Of a stretch of DNA of 64,000 nt, positions 51,570 to 60,145 are shown one piece after another. Below the pieces are notes generated by a model. The model was not told where the DNA came from and did no database searches. It saw only the letters and a program-made list of their open reading frames with translations. This DNA comes from Pseudomonas caspiana. Its GTDB lineage: Bacteria > Pseudomonadota > Gammaproteobacteria > Pseudomonadales > Pseudomonadaceae. A program made the translations under genes and the position numbers. Location: NCBI RefSeq assembly GCF_002158995.1, contig NZ_LOHF01000025.1, forward strand, positions 1 through 64,000, given 5' to 3'. Each line of letters begins with the position of its first letter. Position 1 is the first letter of the stretch.

Positions 51570-51977
51570 ATGAGCATCAGCTTCGATAAAGCGCTAGGCA
51601 TTCACGAAAAGGCACTGAGCTTCCGCGCTCAGCGTGCCGAAGTGCTCGCCAACAACATCACCAACGCCGACACGCCTAATTACAAGGCTCGCGATCTGGA
51701 CTTCTCGTCCGTGCTGGCCGCTGAGAGCGACAAGGCAAAAAACGGCAAGTTTGGCCTGAACATGACCAATAGCCGTCATATCGAAGCTGAAGGTCTGGGC
51801 AACACAGACGGTACGTTGATGTACCGCACACCGTCTGCGCCGTCGCTGGATCAGAACACCGTCGACGCTCAGGTTGAAGGCGCCAACTACGCGGAGAACT
51901 CCGTAGGTTTCCAGGCCAGCTTCACTCTGCTCAACAGTAAATTCAAGGGGCTGGTTGCAGCCCTTCGCGGAGAGTAA
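51570..51977 (+). CDS. flgB: Flagellar proximal rod protein FlgB
   Basis: FlgB is a rod subunit at the base of the flagellar rod, exported by the flagellar type III system. The 135-aa product has the family's N-terminal axial motif ALSFRAQRAEVLANNITNADTPNYKARDLDF (residues 15-45) and the C-terminal coiled part QVEGANYAENSVGFQASFTLLNSKFKGLVAALRGE. The length equals the usual 130-140 aa. It is the first gene of flgBCDE behind the RpoN promoter at 51507, and flgC follows 3 nt later. Confidence 0.96.
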   Translation: MSISFDKALGIHEKALSFRAQRAEVLANNITNADTPNYKARDLDFSSVLAAESDKAKNGKFGLNMTNSRHIEAEGLGNTDGTLMYRTPSAPSLDQNTVDAQVEGANYAENSVGFQASFTLLNSKFKGLVAALRGE

Positions 51978-51980
51978 TTC

Positions 51981-52421
51981 ATGTCTCTAGCTAACGTCTT
52001 CAACATTGCTGGTAGTGGCATGAGTGCTCAGACCACTCGGTTGAACACCACTGCCAGTAACATCGCCAACGCCGAAACCGTGTCTTCGAGCATGGATCAA
52101 ACCTATCGCGCCCGTCACCCGGTGTTCGCGACGGTTTTCCAGCAAAGCCAACAGGGTGGCGGTTCCTTGTTTCAAGAGCAGGGTGAAGCCGGGCAGGGCG
52201 TACAGGTCAACGGCATCATCGAAGATGCTTCCAACCTTGAAGCGCGCTACGAGCCCAATCACCCGTCTGCTGACGGCAATGGCTACGTGTACTACCCGAA
52301 CGTGAATGTCGTTGAAGAAATGGCCGACATGATTTCTGCCAGCCGTTCGTTCCAGACCAACGCGGAAATTATGAACACCGCCAAATCCATGATGCAAAAG
52401 GTTCTGACCCTCGGTCAGTGA
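51981..52421 (+). CDS. flgC: Flagellar proximal rod protein FlgC
   Basis: The 146-aa rod subunit has the axial N-terminal motif NIAGSGMSAQTTRLNTTASNIANAETVSSS and the C-terminal PNVNVVEEMADMISASRSFQTNAEIMNTAKSMMQKVLTLGQ, which is the standard FlgC end. ATG 51981 starts 3 nt after the flgB stop and gets its ribosome binding site from the end of flgB (GCGGAGAG). flgD follows 14 nt later. Confidence 0.96.
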   Translation: MSLANVFNIAGSGMSAQTTRLNTTASNIANAETVSSSMDQTYRARHPVFATVFQQSQQGGGSLFQEQGEAGQGVQVNGIIEDASNLEARYEPNHPSADGNGYVYYPNVNVVEEMADMISASRSFQTNAEIMNTAKSMMQKVLTLGQ

Positions 52422-52435
52422 TAAGGGGCGAATAA

Positions 52436-53116
52436 ATGGCCGTTGAAAACGATGTCTCAACGAATTTTATAAATGCGCTGCAAAACCCTGCAGCGTCTTC
52501 TTCGTCGAAGAATGACGCGCTGGGCAAAGATGCTTTCTTGCAGTTGCTGGTTACGCAGATGAAGAACCAGAACCCACTGGAGCCGCAGGACAACGGTGAG
52601 TTCGTTGCTCAGCTGGCACAGTTCAGCAGTCTGGAAAGCATGCAGAACCTGACCACCACGGTCGACAGCATTGCTGGCCTCTATCAGTCGTCGCAAGCGC
52701 TGCAAGCCTCTTCGCTGGTCGGGCGTTCGGTCATCGTCAATGCTGGTTCGACCACCGTCGATACCACCAAAGGTATGACTGGCTCGGTTGTTGTGCCGTC
52801 GGCCAGCTCCGTTACAAGTGTGAAGATTTATGACCCTCAGCTGAACCTGGTCAAGACCATTGATATGGGGACTCAGTCTGCCGGTAATGCAAGTTTCACC
52901 TGGGACGGCACCAATGATGCCGGTGAAAAAGTGGCTGCGGGTAACTACAGCTTCGTGGCTAACGGTTCTCTGGAAGGCAAGTCCACCTCGCTGGCGACTT
53001 ACCTCCCTGCAACGGTCAATAGCGTAACGACCGGCGTTAACGGTGCAGAAATGGTACTCAATCTGGCCGGCGGCCAAAGTATCGGTCTGTCCCAAGTAAA
53101 AACAATCGGAATTTAG
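52436..53116 (+). CDS. flgD: Hook-cap / hook assembly protein FlgD
   Basis: FlgD caps the growing hook and is needed for FlgE polymerisation. The 226-aa product has the conserved N-terminal region KDAFLQLLVTQMKNQNPLEPQDNGEFVAQLAQFSSLESMQNL (about 29-70). The FlgD Ig-like and tudor-like domains follow (VKIYDPQLNLVKTIDMG, FTWDGTNDAGEKVAAGNYSFV at about 158). The length is typical. GGGGCG precedes the ATG. It sits between flgC and flgE in one transcription unit. Confidence 0.96.
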   Translation: MAVENDVSTNFINALQNPAASSSSKNDALGKDAFLQLLVTQMKNQNPLEPQDNGEFVAQLAQFSSLESMQNLTTTVDSIAGLYQSSQALQASSLVGRSVIVNAGSTTVDTTKGMTGSVVVPSASSVTSVKIYDPQLNLVKTIDMGTQSAGNASFTWDGTNDAGEKVAAGNYSFVANGSLEGKSTSLATYLPATVNSVTTGVNGAEMVLNLAGGQSIGLSQVKTIGI

Positions 53117-53144
53117 AGCCGACTCGACGGCGAAGGAGTGTTAC

Positions 53145-54500
53145 ATGTCATTCAATACCGGTCTTAGTGGGCTCTACGCGGCAAATAAAAGCCTCGACGT
53201 GGCAGGCAACAACATTGCCAACGTTGCGACCACGGGTTTCAAAGCTTCCCGTGTGGAGTTTGCCGACCAATACGCGCAATCCATCCGCGGTACTTCCGGC
53301 AATACCAACGTCGGCAGCGGCGTAAGAACTGCTGCGGTTTCCCAGCAGTTCACGCAGGGCACCTTGACCACCGGTACCGCGAACAGCCTGGACCTGGCGA
53401 TCAACGGTAACGGCTTCTTCATGCTCAGCAACAACGGCGAAAGTCTGTATACCCGTGCTGGAGCATTCCATACCGACAAAGAAGGCTTTATCGTCAACAG
53501 TTCGGGTATGAATCTGCAAGGTTACAACGTAGATGCCAACGGCAACGTCGTGACGGGTGTTTTGTCGAACCTGCGTGTCGACTCTTCCAACCTGGCACCT
53601 AACCCGACCAACAATGTGACGATTGCGTCGAACCTGAACTCTACCGAAGTGGCTCCTACTGTCAGCCCTTTCAGTCCGTCCAATACCAAGTCTTACAACA
53701 GCACGTTCAGCACGCCGGTGTATGACTCTCAAGGTAATGAGCACTCACTGAACCAGTATTTCGTGAAGACTGGCACCAATACCTGGGACATGTATACCCT
53801 GATTGACGGTCGTACTATTAACAGTCCGGAAACCACCAGCCCGGATGTGGTAACTCCTGATGTGACTACATTGACCTTCGACTCCGCCGGGAAGCTGACC
53901 AGTTCGACAGTGAAGTCGCCTATTCCTGTCCCGCCAGCGCTGGCCAACGTTTCGGTCAATGCTGACGGCACTCTCCAGATCAACAACTGGAAGCCGGCGC
54001 TCAACACAGGTACCGCAACTGTTCCGAACTGGGTTGGGAATGGTGCTGTCGCTGCAACGGGCGGTATTGAGCTGGATATGTTGGCGACCACTCAAACCGC
54101 GTCGGTGTCGGGTGCGATTACCAAGAGCCAGAATGGCTATGCAACTGGCCAGATCAGCTCGATGAACGTTGATGCCACCGGCAACATGTTCGCGACCTAC
54201 ACCAACGGCCAGTCGAAAGTGATTGGTCAGGTTTCCTTGACCAACTTCGCCAACGTTCAAGGTCTGTCCCCTGCGGGCGGTACTAACTGGCGTGAAACCT
54301 TCGCTTCGGGTGTGGCGGTAACTGGCGCTCCTCAGTCGGGCACCCTGGGTGACATCACCGGGCAGGCGCTGGAAGACTCCAACGTCGACCTGACCATGGA
54401 ACTGGTAAACCTGATCAAGGCGCAGAGCAACTATCAGGCAAACGCCAAGACCATCTCGACCCAGAGCACCATTATGCAGACCACTATTCAGATGGCTTGA
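53145..54500 (+). CDS. flgE: Flagellar hook protein FlgE
   Basis: FlgE polymerises into the hook. The 451-aa protein starts with SFNTGLSGLYAANKSLDVAGNNIANVATTGFKASR and ends with LEDSNVDLTMELVNLIKAQSNYQANAKTISTQSTIMQTTIQ. These are the D0 helices of axial proteins, separated by variable outer domains (Thr/Asn/Ser rich, about residues 150-390). The ATG at 53145 follows GAAGGAG. A strong terminator (54525-54552) closes the flgBCDE unit. The next gene, flgF, has its own sigma54 promoter. Confidence 0.96.
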   Translation: MSFNTGLSGLYAANKSLDVAGNNIANVATTGFKASRVEFADQYAQSIRGTSGNTNVGSGVRTAAVSQQFTQGTLTTGTANSLDLAINGNGFFMLSNNGESLYTRAGAFHTDKEGFIVNSSGMNLQGYNVDANGNVVTGVLSNLRVDSSNLAPNPTNNVTIASNLNSTEVAPTVSPFSPSNTKSYNSTFSTPVYDSQGNEHSLNQYFVKTGTNTWDMYTLIDGRTINSPETTSPDVVTPDVTTLTFDSAGKLTSSTVKSPIPVPPALANVSVNADGTLQINNWKPALNTGTATVPNWVGNGAVAATGGIELDMLATTQTASVSGAITKSQNGYATGQISSMNVDATGNMFATYTNGQSKVIGQVSLTNFANVQGLSPAGGTNWRETFASGVAVTGAPQSGTLGDITGQALEDSNVDLTMELVNLIKAQSNYQANAKTISTQSTIMQTTIQMA

Positions 54501-54524
54501 TGAAAGTCGCTGTTTAAGCTGCAC

Positions 54525-54552
54525 AAAAGCCCCTTTTCGAAGGGGCTTTTTT
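54525..54552 (+). terminator. Terminator of flgE
   Basis: The hairpin AGCCCCTT-TTCG-AAGGGGCT is preceded by AAAA and followed by TTTTTT, 25 nt after the flgE stop. Confidence 0.94.
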
Positions 54553-54648
54553 ATGGGCGTTTAAATAATAAAAAGTGGCCCTACGGCGAGTCTTGAATTG
54601 AGGGTTGATCACGCACTTACTACGGACATTTTCCTCGCACGATGAGGT

Positions 54649-54873
54649 GAGAATAAAACCTCATCACTAAAAACCGATAACGGTAATGCTTGCTGGACTC
54701 CGCCCGTTGTTTCGGGCGCGACGGATTGCGATACGCCGGGCGCGGATGTTCTGGGTGGGATTATCGGAAAAGTGCTGAAAGGTTCCAATGTCACGCTCGT
54801 TGACGAGTTGACCGCGCTGATTCAGGCGCAGGCAGCCTGTCAGGCCAATTCGAAAGCGATTCCATCTGAGTGA
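54649..54873 (+). pseudogene. Remnant of an axial flagellar (hook/rod-like) C-terminus
   Basis: An open frame of 74 codons with no start codon ends SNVTLVDELTALIQAQAACQ and ANSKAIPSE. This is the D0 pattern of flagellar axial proteins (compare SNVDLTMELVNLIKAQSNYQANAK in flgE). Upstream of it, TPGADVLGGIIGKVLKG matches the region just before that helix in the family. The rest of the gene is missing, so it looks like a decayed duplicate left between flgE and flgF. It has no ribosome binding site. It may also be a chance retention of a short gene; the coding resemblance is limited to about 45 residues. Confidence 0.6.
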
Positions 54874-54905
54874 CGTTGATGCAGCCTTTGATTCAGTCGA
54901 CCTGA

Positions 54906-55097
54906 TCAGATCGAACAATCTGACTTGATAAAGGAGCCTTTGAGTCGTGTCCAGCCCTTGCCGGGGCTGGTCTGCGCGCAGACGACGCGGTCTGCGCCTT
55001 GCCATTTGTAATAGCGGGCGTTCTTGGCTTGGGTGACGTTTGTGGTCATCGCAAGGATTGCAGCGATGATCAGGGCAAAACCTGCATGAGTTTTCAT
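54906..55097 (-). CDS. Small secreted cysteine-containing protein
   Basis: The 63-aa product (from ATG 55097) has a Sec signal peptide (MKTHAGFALIIAAILAMTTNVTQA) and a short mature part, KNARYYKWQGADRVVCAQTS, ending in SFIKSDCSI with two cysteines that may form a disulfide. It lies on the opposite strand between flgE and flgF, which is unusual for a flagellar operon. No clear ribosome binding site precedes the ATG. Function unknown. Confidence 0.5.
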   Translation of the reverse strand: MKTHAGFALIIAAILAMTTNVTQAKNARYYKWQGADRVVCAQTSPGKGWTRLKGSFIKSDCSI

Positions 55098-55335
55098 GTC
55101 GGTTGTCTGGCGTTCTCGGGATTCGGTTGGGTCCAAGCCTATCACCACGCTGGCTGGATTAAGAGTCATTTTCTGGCGCGGTCGGATCATCAGCGCAGTT
55201 TTTTTGGCGGCCAGTCCGCTGCATTTCTGGAAATGTGGCAATCCTCCGCCGCATTCGGGCAACTGACTTTGGCGAGTGGCTCAGGCGTGTCCGTTTTTGC
55301 TGAATAATCAGTGCTTTGTATCGCGTCTGACAAGT

Positions 55336-55351
55336 TGGTCCGGATATTGCT
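55336..55351 (+). promoter_or_regulatory. Sigma54 (RpoN) promoter of flgF
   Basis: TTGGTCCGGATATTGCT keeps the essential GG and GC ten bases apart and matches TGGYNNG-N4-TTGCT, 54 nt before the flgF start. It would drive flgFGHIJKL separately from flgBCDE, which is closed by its own terminator. Confidence 0.85.
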
Positions 55352-55405
55352 ATCTCTCTGTCAGAACAGCTACAGGCGGCAAGCGTCTGTCAGAGGAGGA
55401 TGACT

Positions 55406-56143
55406 GTGGACAAGTTGCTTTACGTCGCGATGAGCGGTGCATCTGAAAACGCCGTTGCGCAAAAGGCGCATGCCAACAACCTGGCAAACGTCTCGACCAA
55501 TGGCTTCATGCGTGACCTGGAGCAGGCGCGTTCGATGCCGGTATTTGGCGAGGTTCAGCCTTCGCGTGCCTACGCCATGAGCGAACGTCCGGGTACTGAC
55601 TTCAGTGGCGGCGCATTGATCGAAACCGGTCGCGAACTGGATATCGCAGTCAAAGGCGACGGCTGGATCGCAGTTCAGACACCTGACGGCGGCGAGGCTT
55701 ATACCCGCAGCGCAGGCATGAATATTGACGCGCTTGGTGTGCTGCGTGCTGGCAACGGTTTGCCGGTCATGGGCAACGGCGGTCCGATTGCCGTGCCGCC
55801 TCAGCAGCAGATTGAAATTGGCGCTGACGGCACAATCAGCGTTCGGTCGCTGGGTGAAAGTGCTCAGGTGATGGCTCAGGTAGACCGCATCAAGCTGGTC
55901 AGACCTGACGTATCCACCATGGAGAAAGGTCCTGATGGCTTGATTCACCTCAAGAGCGGGGCTGCTGCTCCGGCAGATGCCAACGTTCAGGTCGAGTCAG
56001 GTTTCCTGCAAGCCAGCAACGTTAATGCCGTAGAAGAAATGACCGCCGTGCTGGCGCTGTCCCGCCAGTTTGAGTTGCACGTCAAGATGATGAAAACCGC
56101 CGAGACCAATGACGAGTCCGCGACTCGCATCTTGCAAGGCTAA
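55406..56143 (+). CDS. flgF: Flagellar distal/proximal rod protein FlgF
   Basis: FlgF is a rod protein of the flagellar basal body. The 245-aa product has the family N-terminus MDKLLYVAMSGASENAVAQKAHANNLANVSTNGFMRDLEQ and ends VESGFLQASNVNAVEEMTAVLALSRQFELHVKMMKTAETNDESATRILQ. The start is a GTG at 55406: the strong GAGGAGG (55393-55399) sits 6 nt before it, but would directly touch the in-frame ATG at 55400. It is the first gene of flgFGHIJKL. Confidence 0.95.
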   Translation: MDKLLYVAMSGASENAVAQKAHANNLANVSTNGFMRDLEQARSMPVFGEVQPSRAYAMSERPGTDFSGGALIETGRELDIAVKGDGWIAVQTPDGGEAYTRSAGMNIDALGVLRAGNGLPVMGNGGPIAVPPQQQIEIGADGTISVRSLGESAQVMAQVDRIKLVRPDVSTMEKGPDGLIHLKSGAAAPADANVQVESGFLQASNVNAVEEMTAVLALSRQFELHVKMMKTAETNDESATRILQG

Positions 56144-56190
56144 CGATTGATAGCTTGCGTCGATAATCCGACGCTCGAGGAGATTCAAGA

Positions 56191-56979
56191 ATGCTTCCAG
56201 CACTGTACGTTGCAAAAACCGGTCTCGCCGCTCAGGACATGAACCTGACGACCATTTCCAACAACCTGGCAAACGTGTCGACCACAGGCTTTAAAAGTGA
56301 TCGTGCCGAATTCCAGGACCTGCTTTATCAGATCAAGCGTCAGCCGGGCGCTCAGTCGACTCAGGACAGCGAATTGCCGTCCGGTCTGCAACTGGGTACC
56401 GGTGTGCGCATCGTCGGCACGCAGAAGAGCTTCACCGCTGGCAGCCTTGAGACCACTGAAAACCCGCTCGATATCGCGGTCAACGGTCGTGGTTTCCTGC
56501 AAATCATGCAGCCGGACGGCACTATCGCTTACACCCGTGACGGTACGTTCCACCTGGACGGCAACGGCCAGATCGTGACCGCCAACGGCTATGCGCTGGA
56601 GCCAGCCATCGTCGTGCCACAAAACGCCCAGACCTTCACGGTCGGCCAGGACGGTACCGTATCGATCACGCTGGCCGGTGCGACTGCAACGCCACAGATC
56701 ATCGGCAACATCCAGACAGCTGACTTCATCAACCCGGCCGGCTTGCAGGCTCAAGGCGGCAACCTGTTCCTGGAAACTGCCTCCAGCGGCGCACCGCAAG
56801 TCGGTACGCCTGGCTTGAACGGTCTGGGTACGACGTTGCAGAACACACTGGAAGCTTCCAACGTCAGCACCGTTGAAGAGCTGGTCAACATGATCACCAC
56901 TCAACGCGCTTACGAGATGAACTCCAAAGTCATCTCCACCGCTGACCAGATGCTGCAAAACCTGACGCAGAATCTGTAA
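56191..56979 (+). CDS. flgG: Flagellar distal rod protein FlgG
   Basis: FlgG forms the distal rod. The 262-aa product has the axial motif LYVAKTGLAAQDMNLTTISNNLANVSTTGFKSDRAEFQDL at the start, the DIAVNGRGFLQI central motif and the end EASNVSTVEELVNMITTQRAYEMNSKVISTADQMLQNLTQNL. The length is the family standard. CGAGGAG precedes the ATG. It lies 47 nt after flgF in the same operon. Confidence 0.97.
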   Translation: MLPALYVAKTGLAAQDMNLTTISNNLANVSTTGFKSDRAEFQDLLYQIKRQPGAQSTQDSELPSGLQLGTGVRIVGTQKSFTAGSLETTENPLDIAVNGRGFLQIMQPDGTIAYTRDGTFHLDGNGQIVTANGYALEPAIVVPQNAQTFTVGQDGTVSITLAGATATPQIIGNIQTADFINPAGLQAQGGNLFLETASSGAPQVGTPGLNGLGTTLQNTLEASNVSTVEELVNMITTQRAYEMNSKVISTADQMLQNLTQNL

Positions 56980-57072
56980 CACCTTGATCCATCTGTTTGA
57001 CCTGTTGCTGTACCCGCTCAATTCGATGAGGCGTCTGCCCGGCGCCTGCTACACCGCGAGGTTTTAAGTGTC

Positions 57073-57786
57073 ATGAAACGGCTATCTGTTCTGCGGTTTT
57101 CAATGTTGGTGGTGCCATTCTGTGGAGTTGCTCTGCTGGCAGGCTGCGTTGCGCCCAATGCCAAGCCTAATGACCCTTATTACGCGCCGGTGATGCCGCG
57201 TACACCGTTGCCGGCTGCGGCGAACAACGGTTCGATTTATCAGGCGGGTTTTGAGCAGAACATGTATGGCGACCGCAAGGCTTTCCGTGTGGGCGACATC
57301 ATTACCATCACCCTGTCCGAGCGTATGGCAGCGAGTAAGGCAGCCAGTTCGGCTATTACCAAAGACAGCACGGCCAATATCGGTCTGACCTCGCTGTTCG
57401 GTTCCAGTCTGGTTACCAACAACCCGATCGGTCGTAACGATTTGAGCCTGAGCGCTGGCTATAACGGCGCGCGTTCCACTGAGGGTGACGGCAAGGCTGC
57501 GCAAAGTAACAGCCTGACCGGTTCGGTCACCGTGACCGTTGCTGATGTGATGCCCAATGGCATCCTCGCGGTTCGTGGGGAAAAGTGGATGACCCTGAAC
57601 ACCGGTGATGAGCTGGTGCGCATCGCGGGTCTGGTTCGTGCCGACGACATTGCAACCGATAACACCGTTTCGTCCACTCGTGTGGCCGATGCGCGCATTA
57701 CGTATTCAGGTACTGGTGCATTTGCCGATTCGAGTCAGCCAGGCTGGTTCGACCGGTTCTTCCTCAGCCCGTTGTTCCCTTTCTGA
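57073..57786 (+). CDS. flgH: L-ring lipoprotein FlgH
   Basis: FlgH forms the L ring in the outer membrane. The 237-aa precursor carries a lipobox LLAGC with the lipidated cysteine at residue 25. The mature part includes YQAGFEQNMYGDRKAFRVGDIITITLSERMAASKAASS and, near the end, NGILAVRGEKWMTLNTGDELVRIAGLVRADDIATDNTVSS. These are the family's main conserved blocks. The start ATG follows the standard arrangement behind flgG, and flgI begins 13 nt after its stop. Confidence 0.96.
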   Translation: MKRLSVLRFSMLVVPFCGVALLAGCVAPNAKPNDPYYAPVMPRTPLPAAANNGSIYQAGFEQNMYGDRKAFRVGDIITITLSERMAASKAASSAITKDSTANIGLTSLFGSSLVTNNPIGRNDLSLSAGYNGARSTEGDGKAAQSNSLTGSVTVTVADVMPNGILAVRGEKWMTLNTGDELVRIAGLVRADDIATDNTVSSTRVADARITYSGTGAFADSSQPGWFDRFFLSPLFPF

Positions 57787-57799
57787 TAGCGGGATAAAC

Positions 57800-58909
57800 A
57801 TGATCAATCTCAAGCAACTGCTCGCGGCAGTACTGTTGTTGTCCACCACGTTCGGCGCTCATGCCGAGCGCTTGAAAGACATCGCCAGTATTTCCGGCGT
57901 ACGGGCCAACCAGTTGATCGGTTACGGCCTGGTGGTGGGGCTCAATGGTACGGGTGACCAGACCACGCAAACCCCGTTTACCCTGCAGACTTTCAACAAC
58001 ATGCTGGCGCAGTTTGGCATCAAGGTGCCACCTGGCTCCGGCACCGTGCAGTTGAAAAACGTTGCGGCAGTAGCGGTGTATGCAGACTTGCCTGCGTTCG
58101 CCAAGCCGGGTCAGACCGTCGACATTACCGTGTCGTCGATCGGTAACTCGAAAAGTCTGCGGGGCGGTGCCTTGTTGATGACGCCGATGAAAGGTGTCGA
58201 CGGCAACGTCTATGCGATCGCTCAGGGCAACCTGGTCGTGGGCGGGTTTGATGCGGAAGGCCGTGACGGTTCGAAGATCACTGTCAACGTTCCGTCTTCC
58301 GGTCGTATCCCTGGCGGCGCTTCGGTAGAGCGGGCTGTACCGAGCGGTTTCAACCAGGGCAATACGCTGACGCTGAACCTGAACCGTTCGGACTTCACCA
58401 CCGCCAAGCGCGTGGTGGACAAGATCAACGATCTGCTTGGTCCAGGTGTTGCTCAGGCGCTGGATGGCGGCTCGGTCCGAGTGACTGCGCCACTGGATCC
58501 GGGGCAGCGCGTTGACTATCTGTCGGTGCTGGAAAACCTCGAAATCGATCCGGGTCAGACTGCAGCCAAAGTCATTATCAACTCGCGTACGGGCACCATT
58601 GTGATTGGGCAGAACGTCAAGGTTTCGCCTGCTGCGGTGACTCACGGCAGCCTGACAGTGACCATTACCGAGGACCCGATTGTCAGCCAGCCAGGACCGT
58701 TGTCCGGTGGTCAGACGGCGGTGGTGCCGCGCTCCAAGGTTAACGCCCAGCAAGAGCTGCACCCTATGTTCAAGTTCGGTCCTGGTACCACGCTGGACGA
58801 GATCGTCCGTGCGGTTAACCAGGTGGGCGCTGCGCCCGGTGACTTGATGGCAATTCTTGAAGCATTGAAGCAGGCCGGTGCGTTGCAAGCCGACCTGATC
58901 GTGATCTGA
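57800..58909 (+). CDS. flgI: P-ring protein FlgI
   Basis: FlgI forms the P ring in the peptidoglycan layer. The 369-aa precursor has a signal peptide (MINLKQLLAAVLLLSTTFGAHA). The conserved body follows: ERLKDIASISGVRANQLIGYGLVVGLNGTGDQT, FTLQTFNNMLAQFGIKVPPGSG, and the end LDEIVRAVNQVGAAPGDLMAILEALKQAGALQADLIVI. ATG 57800 is preceded by GGGAT; the frame extends upstream into flgH but has no support. Its assembly depends on FlgA at 48515. Confidence 0.97.
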   Translation: MINLKQLLAAVLLLSTTFGAHAERLKDIASISGVRANQLIGYGLVVGLNGTGDQTTQTPFTLQTFNNMLAQFGIKVPPGSGTVQLKNVAAVAVYADLPAFAKPGQTVDITVSSIGNSKSLRGGALLMTPMKGVDGNVYAIAQGNLVVGGFDAEGRDGSKITVNVPSSGRIPGGASVERAVPSGFNQGNTLTLNLNRSDFTTAKRVVDKINDLLGPGVAQALDGGSVRVTAPLDPGQRVDYLSVLENLEIDPGQTAAKVIINSRTGTIVIGQNVKVSPAAVTHGSLTVTITEDPIVSQPGPLSGGQTAVVPRSKVNAQQELHPMFKFGPGTTLDEIVRAVNQVGAAPGDLMAILEALKQAGALQADLIVI

Positions 58910-58920
58910 GGACGTTGTCG

Positions 58921-60135
58921 ATGGATATGCCAAAGAGCCCGATTTCTTCAGGTGTCGATTCAGGTGCGTACACCGACCTTAATCGTCTGAACTCGTTGAA
59001 AACCGGTGATGTGAACAGCGATGCCAACCTGAAAAAGGTGGCGCAGGAGTTCGAGTCGCTGTTCGTCAGTCAGATGCTCAAGGCAATGCGTTCTGCCAAC
59101 GAAGTGCTGGCCAAGGATAACCCGATGAATACTGCTGCAACCCGGCAGTATCAGGATATGTATGACCAGCAGCTCTCCGTGACCCTGTCCGGTCGCGGTA
59201 ACGGCATTGGTCTGCAAGACGTGCTGATGCGTCAGTTGTCCAAGACCCGCAACATGCACACCGCTGCAACAGCTGACGCGGCCAAGGGCGATGCTTCGGC
59301 CGCCGCAAACGGCTTGGCCGCCAGCGTCCAGCAGCGGCCATTGTGGGCAACCCGTTCTGCTTCAAGCGATAAGTCCGCTGTTGTGGCCGAAGGACGCAAC
59401 GACATGGCCGCGCTCAATTCCCGGCGTCTGGCGTTGCCCAGCAAACTCACTGATCGTTTGCTGGCGGGCATCGTGCCGTCTGGCGCGACTGAGTTGGCGC
59501 CTCTTGCCCGCAATAATGTGGCGAGCAAAAGCTCTGGCAATGGCGACTGGACGATGGATCCGAACCTGGCCCCAGCGACGCCGCAGTATGTGCGCAGCAT
59601 GGCTCAGCCGCCACTGGCTCCGGCCAAGCGCGCGTTTGGTAATTCCGATGAGTTTATGGCCACGATGTTGCCGCTGGCCAAGGACGCTGCCGCGCGTATC
59701 GGCGTGGATCCGGCGATATTGGTGGCACAGGCTGCGCTTGAAACCGGTTGGGGCAAATCGATCATGCGTCAGCAGGATGGCAGCAGCAGTCACAACCTGT
59801 TCGGTATCAAGGCCACGGGTAGCTGGAACGGGGCGCAGGCCCGGGCAATCACCAGCGAGTTCCGTGACGGCAAGATGGTCAAGGAGACGGCGGACTTCCG
59901 TTCGTACGACTCCTTCGCAGACAGCTTCCACGACCTGGTAAGCCTGTTGCAGAACAACAATCGCTATAAAGAAGTGGTTAATTCTGCCGATAACCCGGAA
60001 CAGTTTGTAAAAGAGTTGCAGAAGGCTGGATACGCTACCGATCCAGACTATGCCAGCAAAATTTCGCAGATTGCGAAACAGATGAAGAGTTACCAGAACT
60101 ACGCCGCCGCTACGGGCTCTTCCACGACTTTATAA
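58921..60135 (+). CDS. flgJ: Rod-capping and peptidoglycan hydrolase FlgJ
   Basis: FlgJ caps the rod and opens the peptidoglycan for the growing rod. The 404-aa product has an N-terminal rod-scaffolding region (about 25-110: KKVAQEFESLFVSQMLKAMRSANE). After a variable linker comes a C-terminal N-acetylglucosaminidase domain (from about residue 235: DPAILVAQAALETGWGKSIM, with the catalytic glutamate, then SHNLFGIKA and FRSYDSFADSFHDLVSLLQ). ATG 58921 has GAGGACG upstream; the in-frame TTG at 58915 is unlikely. It is the fifth gene of the flgF operon. Confidence 0.95.
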   Translation: MDMPKSPISSGVDSGAYTDLNRLNSLKTGDVNSDANLKKVAQEFESLFVSQMLKAMRSANEVLAKDNPMNTAATRQYQDMYDQQLSVTLSGRGNGIGLQDVLMRQLSKTRNMHTAATADAAKGDASAAANGLAASVQQRPLWATRSASSDKSAVVAEGRNDMAALNSRRLALPSKLTDRLLAGIVPSGATELAPLARNNVASKSSGNGDWTMDPNLAPATPQYVRSMAQPPLAPAKRAFGNSDEFMATMLPLAKDAAARIGVDPAILVAQAALETGWGKSIMRQQDGSSSHNLFGIKATGSWNGAQARAITSEFRDGKMVKETADFRSYDSFADSFHDLVSLLQNNNRYKEVVNSADNPEQFVKELQKAGYATDPDYASKISQIAKQMKSYQNYAAATGSSTTL

Positions 60136-60145
60136 GGTTTTAATC

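Noticed and set aside
57764..58933. 389-codon open frame on the minus strand opposite flgI
   Set aside because: Shadow of flgI, without support.
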